Part shown: positions 50,951 through 60,723 of the stretch, one piece after another
How the letters are laid out: each line of letters starts with the position of its first letter
How positions within the stretch are numbered: position 1 is the first letter of the stretch
DNA from: Stenotrophomonas aracearum
GTDB lineage: Bacteria > Pseudomonadota > Gammaproteobacteria > Xanthomonadales > Xanthomonadaceae
DNA length: 64,000 nt
Reading direction: 5' to 3'
Assembly (NCBI RefSeq): GCF_031834615.1
Contig: NZ_CP115543.1
Span: 1 to 64,000 of the forward strand
The notes under the pieces: model-generated
The model's input: the letters and a program-made list of their open reading frames with translations, nothing else
Told to the model about the DNA's origin: nothing
The model's database searches: none
Translations under genes and position numbers: made by a program

Positions 50951-52713
50951 AAGCGCAGCGCGGGGCGGAACAGGATGCGGTCCGGCTGGCCCTGGACGCA
51001 TGCTCACGCGCCCTCGCAGGTGACCGCAGCGTCGAACAGTCCGCTCCGCGAAGCAGCGCCGCGCTGAGCCAACTTGCCGTCACCCGAGGCATCAGCGATG
51101 CCCGTGCGCTGCGCCGGGCCCACCATGACGCGCGCATGCATGAGGACATGGCACCGAACAATCCACATGCGCGCGCGGTGTACGACGCATTGGAGAGCGT
51201 CCGCATTGAAGCCGTGGGAGCCGTTCGCATGCGCGGCGTAGCGCGAAACCTGGCTGCTGCACTGGAGAACGCGCTGGACGAGCGCGAGGCGGACGCAACG
51301 ACGGTGCTTGCGCTGATCCTTCGAACGCGGCTGACCAGTGAGCCGTCGCCAGTGACTGGAGCGGCGGCACTCGCGAAGCATGGAGCGTGGGTGCACGACC
51401 AGTTCGAAAATATGCTGCAGGAACTTCCATACGTTATGTACGAGCAGTCCAGCTTCGCACGGGTTGTCACCAGGCATCTGGATGCACTGACGGCTGACGT
51501 GTTGCTGGAAGCGCACATGCATCGCGCACCATTGAACTACGCGTCCATCAAGGGGGCGGATGAACCTGGCCAGACCGATGCGGTGCGTGAGAAGCAGCAT
51601 GAGCACTTTGAGGATGCGACCGGATTGGACCAGCCCGCCATCGTAGATGTGCCCTCAACCCTGGACCGGCGGGATGGACAGCCATTGAATCCGGCGCGGC
51701 TACGCGCGGCCAGCCGAACGATAGCCGCTGATACCGGCTACCGCGTGTTCACTACCGAGTTCGATCAGATCGCGAACGCGCGGGACCTTCGCACCCCGGA
51801 GGAGCTTCAGCGGCTACGCGGTGTACTGAACCGGCATCGCGCCGCGCACCGCGTTACCGTAGGGCGGCTGGCGGCGCGCCTCCAGCGGCATCTGATGGCA
51901 CGCCAAAAGCGCGATTGGGCATTCGATCTCGAGGAAGGCGAGCTGGACACCGCCCGGCTTGCGCGCATCATCATCGACCCGACGCAGCCGCTGTCGTTCA
52001 AGCAGGAGCGCGAGAGCCGCTTCCGCGACACGGCGGTCACCCTGCTGATCGACAACTCCGGCTCCATGCACGGTCGCCCCATCGCCGTGGCTGCGGTCTG
52101 TTGCGACATCCTTGCCGCCACGCTGGAGCGCTGCGGTGTCAGCGTTGAGATCCTCGGCTTCACCACAGGGGCGTGGAACGGCGGACAGCCACGGGAGCGG
52201 TGGTTGAAGGCGGCTAGGCCGGCCGCACCGGGCCGCCTCAACCAGACCCGCCACATCATCTACAAATCCGCGCGGCAGCCGCTGCGTCGCGCCAGGAGCA
52301 GCCTCGGCCTGATGCTCTGCAACGAGCTGCTCAAGGAGAACATCGACGGCGAGGCCCTGCTATGGGCGCACCAGCGCCTCCTTACCCGGCCCGAGCAGCG
52401 CAGACTTCTCATCGTCGTATCCGACGGCGCGCCCGCCGATGACGCCACGCTTTCAGCCAACCCACGTGACTTTCTCGAGCGCCACCTGCGGGCGGTGATC
52501 GACATGATCGAAAAGCGCTCGCCTGTAGAGCTGGTGGCGATAGGCATGGGCCATGACGTTGGCAGGCACTACGCGAGTGCAGTCACCATCCGCGAGCCGG
52601 AGCAACTGGCAGGCGCGCTGACAGATGAGCTTGGCGGGCTGCTCGTGCAACGCGCCGCCCGTCGACATCACTGCGCCGGTGTCGGCGCCACATCCAGCCG
52701 CAGCACCAGGTAG
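50947..52713 (+). CDS. cobT: CobT-like VWA-domain protein
   Basis: A 588-residue partner of the CobS-like ATPase. The C-terminal VWA domain has a complete MIDAS start, Asp369-x-Ser-x-Ser in [13 protein letters not shown], with [13 protein letters not shown] downstream. The N-terminal helical part ([31 protein letters not shown] segment) matches CobT. It starts in the cobS stop (ATGA) and its 3' end overlaps the convergent yczE-like gene by 46 bp. The acidic linker usual in CobT of B12 producers looks short here. Function with CobS in this locus is unknown. Confidence 0.82.
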   Translation: MKAQRGAEQDAVRLALDACSRALAGDRSVEQSAPRSSAALSQLAVTRGISDARALRRAHHDARMHEDMAPNNPHARAVYDALESVRIEAVGAVRMRGVARNLAAALENALDEREADATTVLALILRTRLTSEPSPVTGAAALAKHGAWVHDQFENMLQELPYVMYEQSSFARVVTRHLDALTADVLLEAHMHRAPLNYASIKGADEPGQTDAVREKQHEHFEDATGLDQPAIVDVPSTLDRRDGQPLNPARLRAASRTIAADTGYRVFTTEFDQIANARDLRTPEELQRLRGVLNRHRAAHRVTVGRLAARLQRHLMARQKRDWAFDLEEGELDTARLARIIIDPTQPLSFKQERESRFRDTAVTLLIDNSGSMHGRPIAVAAVCCDILAATLERCGVSVEILGFTTGAWNGGQPRERWLKAARPAAPGRLNQTRHIIYKSARQPLRRARSSLGLMLCNELLKENIDGEALLWAHQRLLTRPEQRRLLIVVSDGAPADDATLSANPRDFLERHLRAVIDMIEKRSPVELVAIGMGHDVGRHYASAVTIREPEQLAGALTDELGGLLVQRAARRHHCAGVGATSSRSTR

Positions 52714-53336
52714 CGCATGAAGAACTGCGTGATCGGCCCCACGCACAGTGCGAACACCACCGTTCCCACACCGGCAATGCCGCCCAGGGCGAAGCCCAGC
52801 GCCAGCACCACCAGCTCGATGCAGGTGCGGACCCGCTGGATGGACCACCCCGCACGGCGGGCAAAGCCGGTCATCAGGCCGTCGCGCGGGCCGGTGCCCA
52901 GCTGGGCGCCGACATACAGCGCAGTGGCGATCGCGCAGACCACTACGCCGGTGAGCAGGTAGAGCCAGCGCAGCCCCAGGGCCTCAGGCGCGTCGAACAA
53001 CTGCAGGTTGATGTCGGTGAACGGCCCCAGCAACAGGGTGTTGGCCAGCGTGCCCAGCCCCGGCATCTGCCGCAAAGGGATCCAAAGCAGCAGCACCACC
53101 AGCGCCACCAGCACCATGATCGTGCCCAACGACAGCGGCAGGTGCCGCGAAGCGCCTTCGTGGAACACCACCCACGGGGAACCGCCGAGCGTGCTGCGCA
53201 TCAGCAGCGCGTTGGAAATGCCGTACAGATACAGCCCGACCAGCAGCCGTACCAGACGTTCGGGCAGGCGGCCTGCGCGGAGCTGGGCGAGAGGGCCGAG
53301 ATTGGCCAGTCCAAGCGGAGAGGTATTCAGGTTCAT
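52668..53336 (-). CDS. YczE/YitT-type integral membrane protein
   Basis: A 222-residue protein with about five membrane segments and the family motifs [23 protein letters not shown] and [21 protein letters not shown]. The family is widespread and of unknown transport or regulatory role. ATG 53336 was chosen; a longer frame would run across the divergent mocR promoter. Only 60 bp separate it from the divergent MocR regulator; Bacillus subtilis also has a yczE next to a MocR-type gene. It overlaps cobT by 46 bp at the 3' ends. Confidence 0.83.
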   Translation of the reverse strand: MNLNTSPLGLANLGPLAQLRAGRLPERLVRLLVGLYLYGISNALLMRSTLGGSPWVVFHEGASRHLPLSLGTIMVLVALVVLLLWIPLRQMPGLGTLANTLLLGPFTDINLQLFDAPEALGLRWLYLLTGVVVCAIATALYVGAQLGTGPRDGLMTGFARRAGWSIQRVRTCIELVVLALGFALGGIAGVGTVVFALCVGPITQFFMRYLVLRLDVAPTPAQ

Positions 53337-53396
53337 GGGGCCAGTATCCCGACAAGTGGCACTTCCACGTAGAGCCAGTTCAGCCATAGTGGCTCC
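53337..53396. promoter_or_regulatory. Divergent promoter region with short repeats, mocR/yczE-like
   Basis: Sixty bases between the divergent genes hold AAGTGGCACTT (palindromic) and the inverted pair GAGCCA / TGGCTC. MocR proteins typically bind repeats in such intergenic regions and control the divergent gene. Assignment is inference. Confidence 0.45.
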
Positions 53397-54851
53397 ATGA
53401 ATCGCACCCTGACTCCCCAGCACCTGGCCACCCTGGTCGGCCAGTTCCCGCGCAAGCCGGCGTATCGAGGGTTGCGCCAGGTCCTGCAGGAACTCATTGG
53501 CGACGGTCGCATCCCGCTCGACACCCGCCTGCCGAGTGAGCGCGCGGTCTCCGTGCAGCTCGGGGTGTCCCGCAACACAGTCACGCGTGCCTACGCCGAC
53601 CTGGTGGCTGCCGGTTTCGCCAGCACCCGCCACGGCGCCGGCACGTTCGCCGCGGTGCCTGCCGAACGCCGCCGCGCGCACGACCACGCACTGCGTTCGG
53701 TCGCCAATCCGCACGACCCGCAAGGCAGCATCGACCTCACCTGCGCATCCACCACGGCCATACCTGGCATAGGCGCTGCGTATGAGCGCGCCATGGAGCG
53801 ATTGCCCGGATACCTGGGCAGCGATGGCTACCGTCCCACCGGCCTGCCCGCGTTGCGTGCCCTGATCGCGCAGCAGTTCGCCCAACGCGGGCTGCCCACC
53901 GATCCCGGCCAGATCATGGTGTGCTCAGGCGCCCTCGCCGCTACCGCCGTCGTAGCTCGGGCGCTGTCGCGTCCCGGCGACCGGGTGATGATCGAATCGC
54001 CGGTGTACCCCAACGTCATCGAAGCGCTTCGGCTGGGCGGCGCGCGGCTGGTGGCCTCTCCCATGGGCGACGCGCTGGGCGAAGAAGGCTGGGACCTGGA
54101 CGGCGTCGCCGCCACCCTGACCCAGACCCGGCCGCACCTGGCATACCTCATTCCCGACTTCCAGAATCCCACCGGCTTCCTGATGCGCGACGACCAGCGC
54201 GCACGCTATGCTGCCGAACTGCAGGCCACACGCACCGTCCCCATCGTCGACGAATCGTTGCAGGCGCTATCGCTCACCGACACGCCAATGCCGCTGCCGT
54301 TCGCCGCGCATGCCCCGGAGACGATCACCCTGGGCAGCGTGTCCAAGTTGTACTGGAGCGGTCTGCGCGTGGGCTGGATCCGCGCGCCGCAGGGAATGAT
54401 GGACGCGCTCATCAAGGCACGGCTGCAGTTGGACCTGGGCACCGCCCTGTTCGACCAGCTGGTGGTGACCGAACTGCTGCAGGACGACGCGTTGCTGGCC
54501 GCCCGCCGCACCCAGCTGCGCGAGCGCCGCGACGCGCTGGCCAACGCCATCATCGAATACCTGCCGGAATGGCGCTTCCGTCTCCCGCAGGGCGGCATGA
54601 CGCTGTGGCTGCAGCTGCCGGCGGGCACCAGCGCAACCCAGTTCGCGACCCGAATGGACGCCGCCGGCGTCCACATCCCGCCCGGCCCGATGTTCAGCGT
54701 GGAAGGTGGTGGCGACCACTGGCTGCGCATTCCCTTCGTGCGGCCCGAGGCGGATCTGATCGAAGCCGTGCGGCGTACCGCTGAGGTCTGGTCGAGCGCG
54801 CCGTTACGCCCATCCGCGCGCAGGCAGGGTGCGCAGGTCGTGATTCTCTGA
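53397..54851 (+). CDS. MocR-type regulator (GntR HTH fused to PLP aminotransferase domain)
   Basis: A 484-residue fusion. The winged HTH (about 20-90) shows LPSERAVSVQLGVSRNTVTRAYADL and TRHGAGTFA. The rest is a fold-type I aminotransferase domain with the PLP lysine in GSVSKLYWSGLRVGWI. MocR proteins usually sense an amine or PLP-linked effector and regulate a divergent target, which here would be the YczE-like gene. Length is typical. Confidence 0.9.
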   Translation: MNRTLTPQHLATLVGQFPRKPAYRGLRQVLQELIGDGRIPLDTRLPSERAVSVQLGVSRNTVTRAYADLVAAGFASTRHGAGTFAAVPAERRRAHDHALRSVANPHDPQGSIDLTCASTTAIPGIGAAYERAMERLPGYLGSDGYRPTGLPALRALIAQQFAQRGLPTDPGQIMVCSGALAATAVVARALSRPGDRVMIESPVYPNVIEALRLGGARLVASPMGDALGEEGWDLDGVAATLTQTRPHLAYLIPDFQNPTGFLMRDDQRARYAAELQATRTVPIVDESLQALSLTDTPMPLPFAAHAPETITLGSVSKLYWSGLRVGWIRAPQGMMDALIKARLQLDLGTALFDQLVVTELLQDDALLAARRTQLRERRDALANAIIEYLPEWRFRLPQGGMTLWLQLPAGTSATQFATRMDAAGVHIPPGPMFSVEGGGDHWLRIPFVRPEADLIEAVRRTAEVWSSAPLRPSARRQGAQVVIL

Positions 54852-54949
54852 TTGGTTCATCGCGTTCAACACGCCGTTTCCCGTCCACTGTCTACCGTGC
54901 GTCCCCCCGTCTGCCTATCGTGTTCCGACCCCCACGTTCCGGAAACACC

Positions 54950-55699
54950 ATGCAGACCCTCCATGGCAAAACCGCCCTGATCACCGGCGGCAGCAGCGGC
55001 ATTGGACTGGCGACCGCGAAGCTCTTCGCAGCGCAGGGCGCCCACGTCATCATCACCGGGCGGCGAAAAGATGTCGTTGACGCTGCAGTGGCCTCCATCG
55101 GCAGTGCGGCCACCGGCCTCCTTGGAGACGTCGCGGACATCGCCCACCATGACGCAGTGGCGGCCGAGCTGAAGCAACGCTTTGGCGGCCTGGACATCTA
55201 CATGGCCAACGCGGGCTTGAACACCATCAACGACTCGGCCCAGGTCAGCCCGGACGAATTCGATGCCCAATTCAGTGCAAACGCGCGCGGCGTGTTCTTC
55301 GGCGTGCAGAACATCGCGCCGATCATGCGCGACGGCGGCGCCATCATCATCACCAGCTCGATCGCCAGCCAGAAGGTGCTGGACGGCCACGCCGTGTATG
55401 CAGGTTCCAAGGCCGCCATCGAAGCCTTCGCACGCAGCTGGATGGTCGAGTTCCGCGCACGCCGCATCCGCGTCAACGTGCTCAGCCCCGGTCCGGTCAA
55501 CACCCCGATCCTGGACAAGCTCGGCATCCCGCCGGAACAGCGCGGCGACTTCGAGCAGCAGGTGGCAAGCGCCATCCCATTGGGCCGGCTGGGAGAGCCG
55601 GAAGAGCTCGCCAGCGCCGCGTTGTTCCTGGCCTCGGATGCGGGCAGCTTCGTCAACGGCGTGGTGCTGCGCGTAGATGGCGGGATGTCTGTGCTGTAG
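54950..55699 (+). CDS. SDR-family oxidoreductase (first copy)
   Basis: A 249-residue short-chain dehydrogenase with the cofactor motif TGGSSGIGLA near the N-terminus, NAG in MANAGLN, catalytic Ser in ITSSIASQ, YxxxK as YAGSKA, and the C-terminal NGVVLRVDGGMSVL. It binds NAD(P) and acts on an unknown substrate. ATG 54950 was chosen over an upstream start at 54920 that lacks an RBS. It is strikingly similar in size and layout to the second SDR at 60724. Confidence 0.9.
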   Translation: MQTLHGKTALITGGSSGIGLATAKLFAAQGAHVIITGRRKDVVDAAVASIGSAATGLLGDVADIAHHDAVAAELKQRFGGLDIYMANAGLNTINDSAQVSPDEFDAQFSANARGVFFGVQNIAPIMRDGGAIIITSSIASQKVLDGHAVYAGSKAAIEAFARSWMVEFRARRIRVNVLSPGPVNTPILDKLGIPPEQRGDFEQQVASAIPLGRLGEPEELASAALFLASDAGSFVNGVVLRVDGGMSVL

Positions 55700-55749
55700 A
55701 TCAGAAACCTCTGATACACCGTGGCGAAGGTTCCGACTAGCATTCTTGC

Positions 55750-56115
55750 ATGACGATTCAATCAGAACCCGCCGAGCCATTCCGCGACAAGGTACGGCGC
55801 CTGCGTCGCAATTTGACCTCTCGCGGTGAGCATCTCAGCTTTACGGCACCACCGATCTATCGGCTCGCATGGCTGCTGGGTTGGAACTGGAAGCCTCCAC
55901 TCTTCAACAGCTTTCTGGCCAACGCTGTAATCATGGGCACCGCGTTCGCACCGTGTCCGCTCATGCTGGGATTCCTGCCGGGCTTCACGCCACGAACCGG
56001 GTTGGAGCTGACATGGTCAACGCTGCTTGGCATGACCATTTTCGGGCTTATCATGGCTTGCAAGGTAGCGATTCAACAAAGGCGATTGAAGCTGCCGAAC
56101 TGGGACACGTATTAG
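55750..56115 (+). CDS. Small membrane protein, DUF6404-like
   Basis: A 121-residue protein with a basic N-terminus ([14 protein letters not shown]), then [25 protein letters not shown], a signature I associate with DUF6404, and two hydrophobic segments (about 60-80 and 92-108). Predicted inner-membrane protein of unknown function. It follows the first SDR by 50 bp and may be transcribed with it. Confidence 0.6.
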   Translation: MTIQSEPAEPFRDKVRRLRRNLTSRGEHLSFTAPPIYRLAWLLGWNWKPPLFNSFLANAVIMGTAFAPCPLMLGFLPGFTPRTGLELTWSTLLGMTIFGLIMACKVAIQQRRLKLPNWDTY

Positions 56116-56227
56116 GCGATGGAAGAGCGAGGCCGAAAGCTTTGCTCACATAATCCGCCAGCGGACAAGATTCCCCTTTCCAATGCCTTCGGCCAAGATC
56201 GGCCGATCCAGACAGAGGGCAACGGGA

Positions 56228-56560
56228 ATGAATGCATGGATCTACCTGGCGGTGGCGATCCTCAGTGAGGTCATCGCCACCAGCGCATTGAAGGCCAGCG
56301 AGGGCTTCTCCAAGGTGGGACCTTCCATTCTGGTCGTGTTCTTCTACGGCGTTTCCTTCTACTGCCTGTCGCAGACCCTCAAGAGCGTTCCAGTCGGGGT
56401 GGCCTACGCCATCTGGTCCGGTGTCGGGATCGTGTTCATCACGCTGGTGGCGTGGGTCCTGCATGGCCAGAAGATCGACCTGTGGGGCGTGATCGGCATG
56501 GCGATGATCACCGGCGGGGTGGTGGTCATGAATACGCTCTCCAAGACGTCGGGCCACTGA
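56228..56560 (+). CDS. SMR-family multidrug/cation transporter (EmrE-like)
   Basis: A 110-residue, four-segment membrane protein with the essential membrane Glu14 ([13 protein letters not shown]), [26 protein letters not shown] and a C-terminal MNTLSK. It exports small toxic cations in exchange for protons as a dimer. ATG 56228 follows CGGGA; the upstream frame adds a basic 15-residue leader and is less likely. Confidence 0.9.
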   Translation: MNAWIYLAVAILSEVIATSALKASEGFSKVGPSILVVFFYGVSFYCLSQTLKSVPVGVAYAIWSGVGIVFITLVAWVLHGQKIDLWGVIGMAMITGGVVVMNTLSKTSGH

Positions 56561-56656
56561 CGAGGAAGATGTATGGTTCAGGGAAAAGCCGTTGAGCTGC
56601 GCCAGCCCACCGGACACACTGGCTTCCAGACCACCTACTGACGTATCGGAATCTGC

Positions 56657-57079
56657 ATGTTGAGGCGGCCCCGCGTTCTACTGGTTGAAGACCAGCTGGA
56701 CCTGCGCGATCTGATAGGTAATGCACTGGCGGACCACGGCGTTGACGTCGTCCTGGCAGAGGACGGCCGCTGCGCCGAGGAACTGATCAGGCTCCACGGC
56801 GATTTCGATGTCGTCTTCAGTGACATTGAGATGCCGAACGGTGTATCGGGAATCGAACTGGCCGAAACCGTGGCACGTTACCTGCCCCAGGCCCAGGTGA
56901 TCCTGGCCTCGGGTTACGCCCGGAGCCAGCTGCCGCCGCTGCCGGAGGGCGTCACCTTCCTGTCCAAGCCCTATCGTCTCAAGCAACTCATGGCGCTGTT
57001 CAATGCTGTCACGCGCGCTGAGGGTGGACGCAACGCTCCAGGAACCGACCCGTTCGTTTCGACACCGGATAGCGCATGA
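56657..57079 (+). CDS. Single-domain response regulator receiver protein
   Basis: A 140-residue CheY-like protein. The phospho-acceptor is Asp56 (VVFSDIEMP), with the acidic pair at Glu11-Asp12 (LVEDQ), Ser in LASGYAR and Lys in LSKPY. It has no output domain, so it probably acts by protein contact. It overlaps the next gene by ATGA. No partner kinase is adjacent. Confidence 0.9.
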   Translation: MLRRPRVLLVEDQLDLRDLIGNALADHGVDVVLAEDGRCAEELIRLHGDFDVVFSDIEMPNGVSGIELAETVARYLPQAQVILASGYARSQLPPLPEGVTFLSKPYRLKQLMALFNAVTRAEGGRNAPGTDPFVSTPDSA

Positions 57080-57435
57080 AAGAGCCCGTCGATGTGTTCA
57101 CTGCCCTTCGCGATCTCCTGCTCCCCCATCGGCAGCGGTTGCTCGTTGTCCACGATGAAGACGGCCACTTCTACGCCAACTGCCAGAACGCAGATGCCAA
57201 GGGCAAGGCACAGTTCTTTGGTGCAGTGAAGACGTCAGGTCGCAAACACGTGCTCCACTTCATGCCCATCTATGACTTTCCGGAGTTGCTGGACACCATC
57301 AGCCCAGCGCTGAAGAAGCGCATGCAGGGGAAATCCTGCTTCAACTTCGACGCCCATGATCCAGCGCTTATGCAGGAGCTGCAGGCGCTGATCGAGCAGG
57401 GCGTTGCGCGCTACCACGAGGCCGGAAAGCTCTGA
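57076..57435 (+). CDS. Hypothetical protein coupled to the receiver gene
   Basis: A 119-residue soluble protein, mixed alpha/beta, with FGAVKTSGRKHVLHFMPIYDFPEL in the centre and a helical C-terminus. I do not recognise the family. The start codon overlaps the receiver stop (ATGA), so both are translated from one message. Its 3' end is convergent with the LytTR gene, 15 bp apart. Confidence 0.75.
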   Translation: MKEPVDVFTALRDLLLPHRQRLLVVHDEDGHFYANCQNADAKGKAQFFGAVKTSGRKHVLHFMPIYDFPELLDTISPALKKRMQGKSCFNFDAHDPALMQELQALIEQGVARYHEAGKL

Positions 57436-57450
57436 CCCAGGGATCGATCC

Positions 57451-58335
57451 TCAGGCCGCCATCCCGCCGGCGTTGTCCCGCAGTTCCTGCCGATAGGTCC
57501 GGCTGCACGGCAAGGTGGTGCCATCGCGCAGGTGCACGCGTGCATCGCCGGTTTCCAGTGGCTCGATCGAGGCCACGTGTGGCAGGGCGACCATGTAGCT
57601 GCGGTGGATGCGCACGAAGCGCTGCGGGTCCAGCCGCGTTTCCACGCCGGCCAGAGTGCTGCGCAGCGGGTAGTCATGCCCGCGCACGCGCAGGTTCACG
57701 TAGTTGCCGGCCGCCTGCACCCACTCGATGTCGCTGGCGGCGATGAGGAACTCCCGGCCGAGCTTGCGCACCAGGAAGCGTTCCGGCCGATCTACCGGCT
57801 CCAGCGGGGGGCCCTGGTCCGGCGCGCTCAACAGGCTCACCTCGCCCTGCCAACGTCGCATCACGAACCTGTAGCCCTCCATCACCAGCACGATGGAGAT
57901 GAAGCTGCGCACGTCCTTGAGGTACTCGTAGGCCAGCTCGCGCGGCCATGGGCCGAAGTCGTACTCCTGGCCGACCGCGCGGTACGCCAGCATCCGCAGC
58001 GCCACCATGGCAGTTACGTGTACCAGGCACACCGCCATGCTCACCGGGATGTACTGGATCAGGCGCCGACGCCAGTTGTCCCACAGCAGCGGGAAGCGGC
58101 GGGTGTACCAGGCCAGGAACGGGATCAGCACCAGCAGCCAGACCACCGCGCTGCTGGCCTCCCACACCACCGGCTTCCAGGTCTCGAAACCGGCATTGAG
58201 CCGGCGCAGGTCGATCACCGTGGTGATGCTGTTGCCCAGCACGTTGGTCCCCACCAGAAACACCCAGAAGCCCCACTCCACCCAGCGTCGCCAGGGGAGA
58301 TACCGTTCGTAGGGCATGGGATCGGGATGGGTCAT
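57451..58335 (-). CDS. LytTR-domain regulator with membrane-embedded N-terminus
   Basis: A 294-residue protein with four predicted membrane segments (about 18-160) and a C-terminal LytTR DNA-binding domain (about 190-290: FLVRKLGREFLIAASDIEWVQAAGNYVNL and RFVRIHRSYMVALPHV). Such proteins sense a membrane signal directly and bind DNA. ATG 58335 was chosen as homologs start MTHPDP-like. It is divergent from the acyltransferase gene (155 bp), which may be its target. Confidence 0.85.
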   Translation of the reverse strand: MTHPDPMPYERYLPWRRWVEWGFWVFLVGTNVLGNSITTVIDLRRLNAGFETWKPVVWEASSAVVWLLVLIPFLAWYTRRFPLLWDNWRRRLIQYIPVSMAVCLVHVTAMVALRMLAYRAVGQEYDFGPWPRELAYEYLKDVRSFISIVLVMEGYRFVMRRWQGEVSLLSAPDQGPPLEPVDRPERFLVRKLGREFLIAASDIEWVQAAGNYVNLRVRGHDYPLRSTLAGVETRLDPQRFVRIHRSYMVALPHVASIEPLETGDARVHLRDGTTLPCSRTYRQELRDNAGGMAA

Positions 58336-58490
58336 CGGGAAAGTGTAGGCCGCAGGCCGGTGGCACACCATTCCGGTTCGTCCCTGTGGGCCCACGGCTC
58401 GTCCCCCAGCCCTTGCGGGACGGCCCTTCGCGCTGGCGGCGCCGGGCGACTGGGCCCAGCGTTGGGCTACCTACCCACTGGAGAGCACCC

Positions 58491-59741
58491 ATGCAACGCC
58501 GATACGACCTGGACTGGGTGCGCGTGTGCGCCTTTGGCGTGCTGGTCCTGTACCACGTGGGCATGTACTACGTGACCTGGGACTGGCATGTAAAAAGCCC
58601 GAATGCCAGCCACGCGCTGGAGCCCTTCATGGTGCTGACTGCGCCGTGGCGGCTGTCGCTGCTGTTCCTCGTCTCCGGCGCAGCGACCGCCTTCATGTTC
58701 GGAAAGATCGACGCCAGGGCGGGGGCTGGCGGCAGCCGACTGCGCCTGCTGGGGAGCCGCTCGTGGTTCCTGCTGGTGCCGCTGGTGTTCGGCATGGTCG
58801 TGGTGGTGACGCCGCAGTCCTACTACGAGGTGGTCGAGCAGCTGCCGGGTGGGTACCACCACGGTTACCTGACTTTCTGGGGCCAGTACCTTTCCGGCTA
58901 CGAGGGCTTCTGCGACGCGGACGGCTGCCTGCGCGTACCCACGTGGAACCACCTGTGGTTCGTTGCCTACCTGTGGGTGTACACGGTGGTGATCTGGCTG
59001 CTGTGGAGCCTGGCGCCCGGTGCGCTGCGGGCGACTGGAACGGGAATGGAACGCATGCTTTCCGGGTACGGCGCGCTGATCTGGCCTGCCGTACTGTTGG
59101 CGGTGCTGCGGGTAACGCTTTCTGCCCGCTTCGAATCGACCCATGCACTGGTGGGCGACTGGTACAACCACGCGCAATACGGGGCAGTGTTCCTGCTGGG
59201 CTTCCTGCTGGCGAGGGCGGAGGCGTTCTGGAACGCCCTGGCCCGCTTGCGTTGGACCGCGCTGATCCTGTGGCTCGCCAGCTGGGCAGGACTGATCGCC
59301 TACTTCGTCACCTACTACGCCGAAAGTGAGCCGCTGCCGGCACTGCGCATGCTGATGCGGGCGGTGTGGGGCGTGAATCAATGGTGCGCGATCGTCGCGG
59401 TGCTGGGCTTTGCCCGGCATTGGAACCCCAGTGACAACCGCGCGCTGCGCTATCTCGTCCCAGCGGTGTTCCCGGTCTACATCCTGCACCAGACCATCAT
59501 CGTGGTGGCCGCGCACAATCTGAAGCCGCTGGGTCTTGCGCCGCTGGTGGAGGGACCGTTGCTGGTGGTGGTGACGTTTGCACTGGCGTTCTTCCTCTAC
59601 GAAGTCATCAGACGGATGACATGGGTGCGTCCGTTGTTTGGTCTGAAGATGCGTAGGCCCAGTGCGGCGACCCCGCTGCCATCGTCGCGGGTCAAGGTGT
59701 CGCCAACAACGGCGGCATCACCTCCACCAGCCAGTCGATGA
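58491..59741 (+). CDS. Membrane acyltransferase family 3 protein
   Basis: A 416-residue inner-membrane protein with about ten segments. It starts MQRRYDLDWVRVCAFGVLVLYHVGMYYV, with the catalytic-type His in LYHVG after the conserved Arg/Asp region. This family transfers acyl groups to glycans or other extracytoplasmic substrates (OpgC- or OafA-like). The substrate is unknown. The C-terminal tail (about 30 residues) is Pro/Ser-rich and overlaps the LysR gene's 3' end by 50 bp. The RBS GGAGAG lies before ATG 58491. Confidence 0.86.
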   Translation: MQRRYDLDWVRVCAFGVLVLYHVGMYYVTWDWHVKSPNASHALEPFMVLTAPWRLSLLFLVSGAATAFMFGKIDARAGAGGSRLRLLGSRSWFLLVPLVFGMVVVVTPQSYYEVVEQLPGGYHHGYLTFWGQYLSGYEGFCDADGCLRVPTWNHLWFVAYLWVYTVVIWLLWSLAPGALRATGTGMERMLSGYGALIWPAVLLAVLRVTLSARFESTHALVGDWYNHAQYGAVFLLGFLLARAEAFWNALARLRWTALILWLASWAGLIAYFVTYYAESEPLPALRMLMRAVWGVNQWCAIVAVLGFARHWNPSDNRALRYLVPAVFPVYILHQTIIVVAAHNLKPLGLAPLVEGPLLVVVTFALAFFLYEVIRRMTWVRPLFGLKMRRPSAATPLPSSRVKVSPTTAASPPPASR

Positions 59742-60600
59742 AGACCCGCAGTCGATGGGTCACGTGTCGGTTGTTGGGGTACACCGCATGGAACGGATAC
59801 GGCGCTGGCCGCCAAGGCTGCAGCACCTCCACCAGTGCCTTGCTGCGCAGCGCCGGGCCTGCCGCGTAGCTGAAGGTCTGCACCAGTCCCATGCCGGCAA
59901 CGGCTGCCGCCAGATGCGCGTTGCTTTCATTGATGCCGAGGCGGTGCTCTGCCTTGATCTCGAACGGGCCCTGCTCGCCCCGGAAGCGGAACGGCACCGC
60001 GCGCCCGTTCGAGGGCAGCAGATAGCTCACCAGCCGGTGCCCGTTACGCAGCTCATCCGGATAGGCCGGTACCCCATGTGCCTTGAGGTAGCTTGGGCTG
60101 GCGCAGGTGATCAGGTGCGCATTGCCGAGGTGGCGGGCCACCAGTGACGAGTCGTCCAGCGCGCCGCCGCGGATTACGCAGTCCACGTTCTCGCTGATCA
60201 GGTTGACCGTGCGATCAGAGACGCCCAACTCGATACGGATGTCCGGGTAACGCGCCATGAAGTCGGGCAGTGCCGGGATCAGCAGGTCGCGTGCGGTGGA
60301 ACCGCCAATGTCCACGCGCAGTAACCCGCGCGGCGCGCCACGGGCGGCACTGAAGGAGGCGTCGACGTCCTCCAGGTCGCGCAGCAGGCGACCCGCCTTC
60401 TCGTAGTACGCCTGGCCTTCGGCGGTAACAGACACCCGCCGGGTGGTCCGCTGCAGCAGGCGCACGCCAAGGTGGCCTTCAAGCTCGCGCACGAGCTTGC
60501 TCAGGGTGGTCACCGGCATATCCAGCGAGTCTGCGGCCCGGGTGAAGCTGCCGGCTTCGACGACACGCGCGAAGGCGCGGATGGCGATGAGTTGGTTCAT
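59692..60600 (-). CDS. LysR-family transcriptional regulator
   Basis: A 302-residue LTTR. The winged HTH (residues 1-60) has [36 protein letters not shown], followed by [16 protein letters not shown] and an effector-binding domain. It is divergent from the SDR at 60724 across 123 bp with an inverted repeat, so it very likely controls that gene and its own expression. Its 3' end overlaps the acyltransferase by 50 bp. Confidence 0.93.
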   Translation of the reverse strand: MNQLIAIRAFARVVEAGSFTRAADSLDMPVTTLSKLVRELEGHLGVRLLQRTTRRVSVTAEGQAYYEKAGRLLRDLEDVDASFSAARGAPRGLLRVDIGGSTARDLLIPALPDFMARYPDIRIELGVSDRTVNLISENVDCVIRGGALDDSSLVARHLGNAHLITCASPSYLKAHGVPAYPDELRNGHRLVSYLLPSNGRAVPFRFRGEQGPFEIKAEHRLGINESNAHLAAAVAGMGLVQTFSYAAGPALRSKALVEVLQPWRPAPYPFHAVYPNNRHVTHRLRVFIDWLVEVMPPLLATP

Positions 60601-60610
60601 GGCATTGGAT

Positions 60611-60628
60611 TATGCACCTGCGTGCATA
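60611..60628. promoter_or_regulatory. Inverted repeat, candidate LysR operator
   Basis: TATGCAC-CTGC-GTGCATA is a 7-bp inverted repeat with a 4-base spacer, 10 bp from the LysR start and 96 bp before the SDR start. It fits a T-N11-A LysR recognition site in the only gap between the divergent genes. Confidence 0.6.
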
Positions 60629-60723
60629 GTCAATGTAATTCGGCAGTATTTATCGGACTATCGCCCGCGCCCATGATTCCTCCACCCCGCTGCCACCTTC
60701 CGGCAGCCCCAACGGAGAACATC

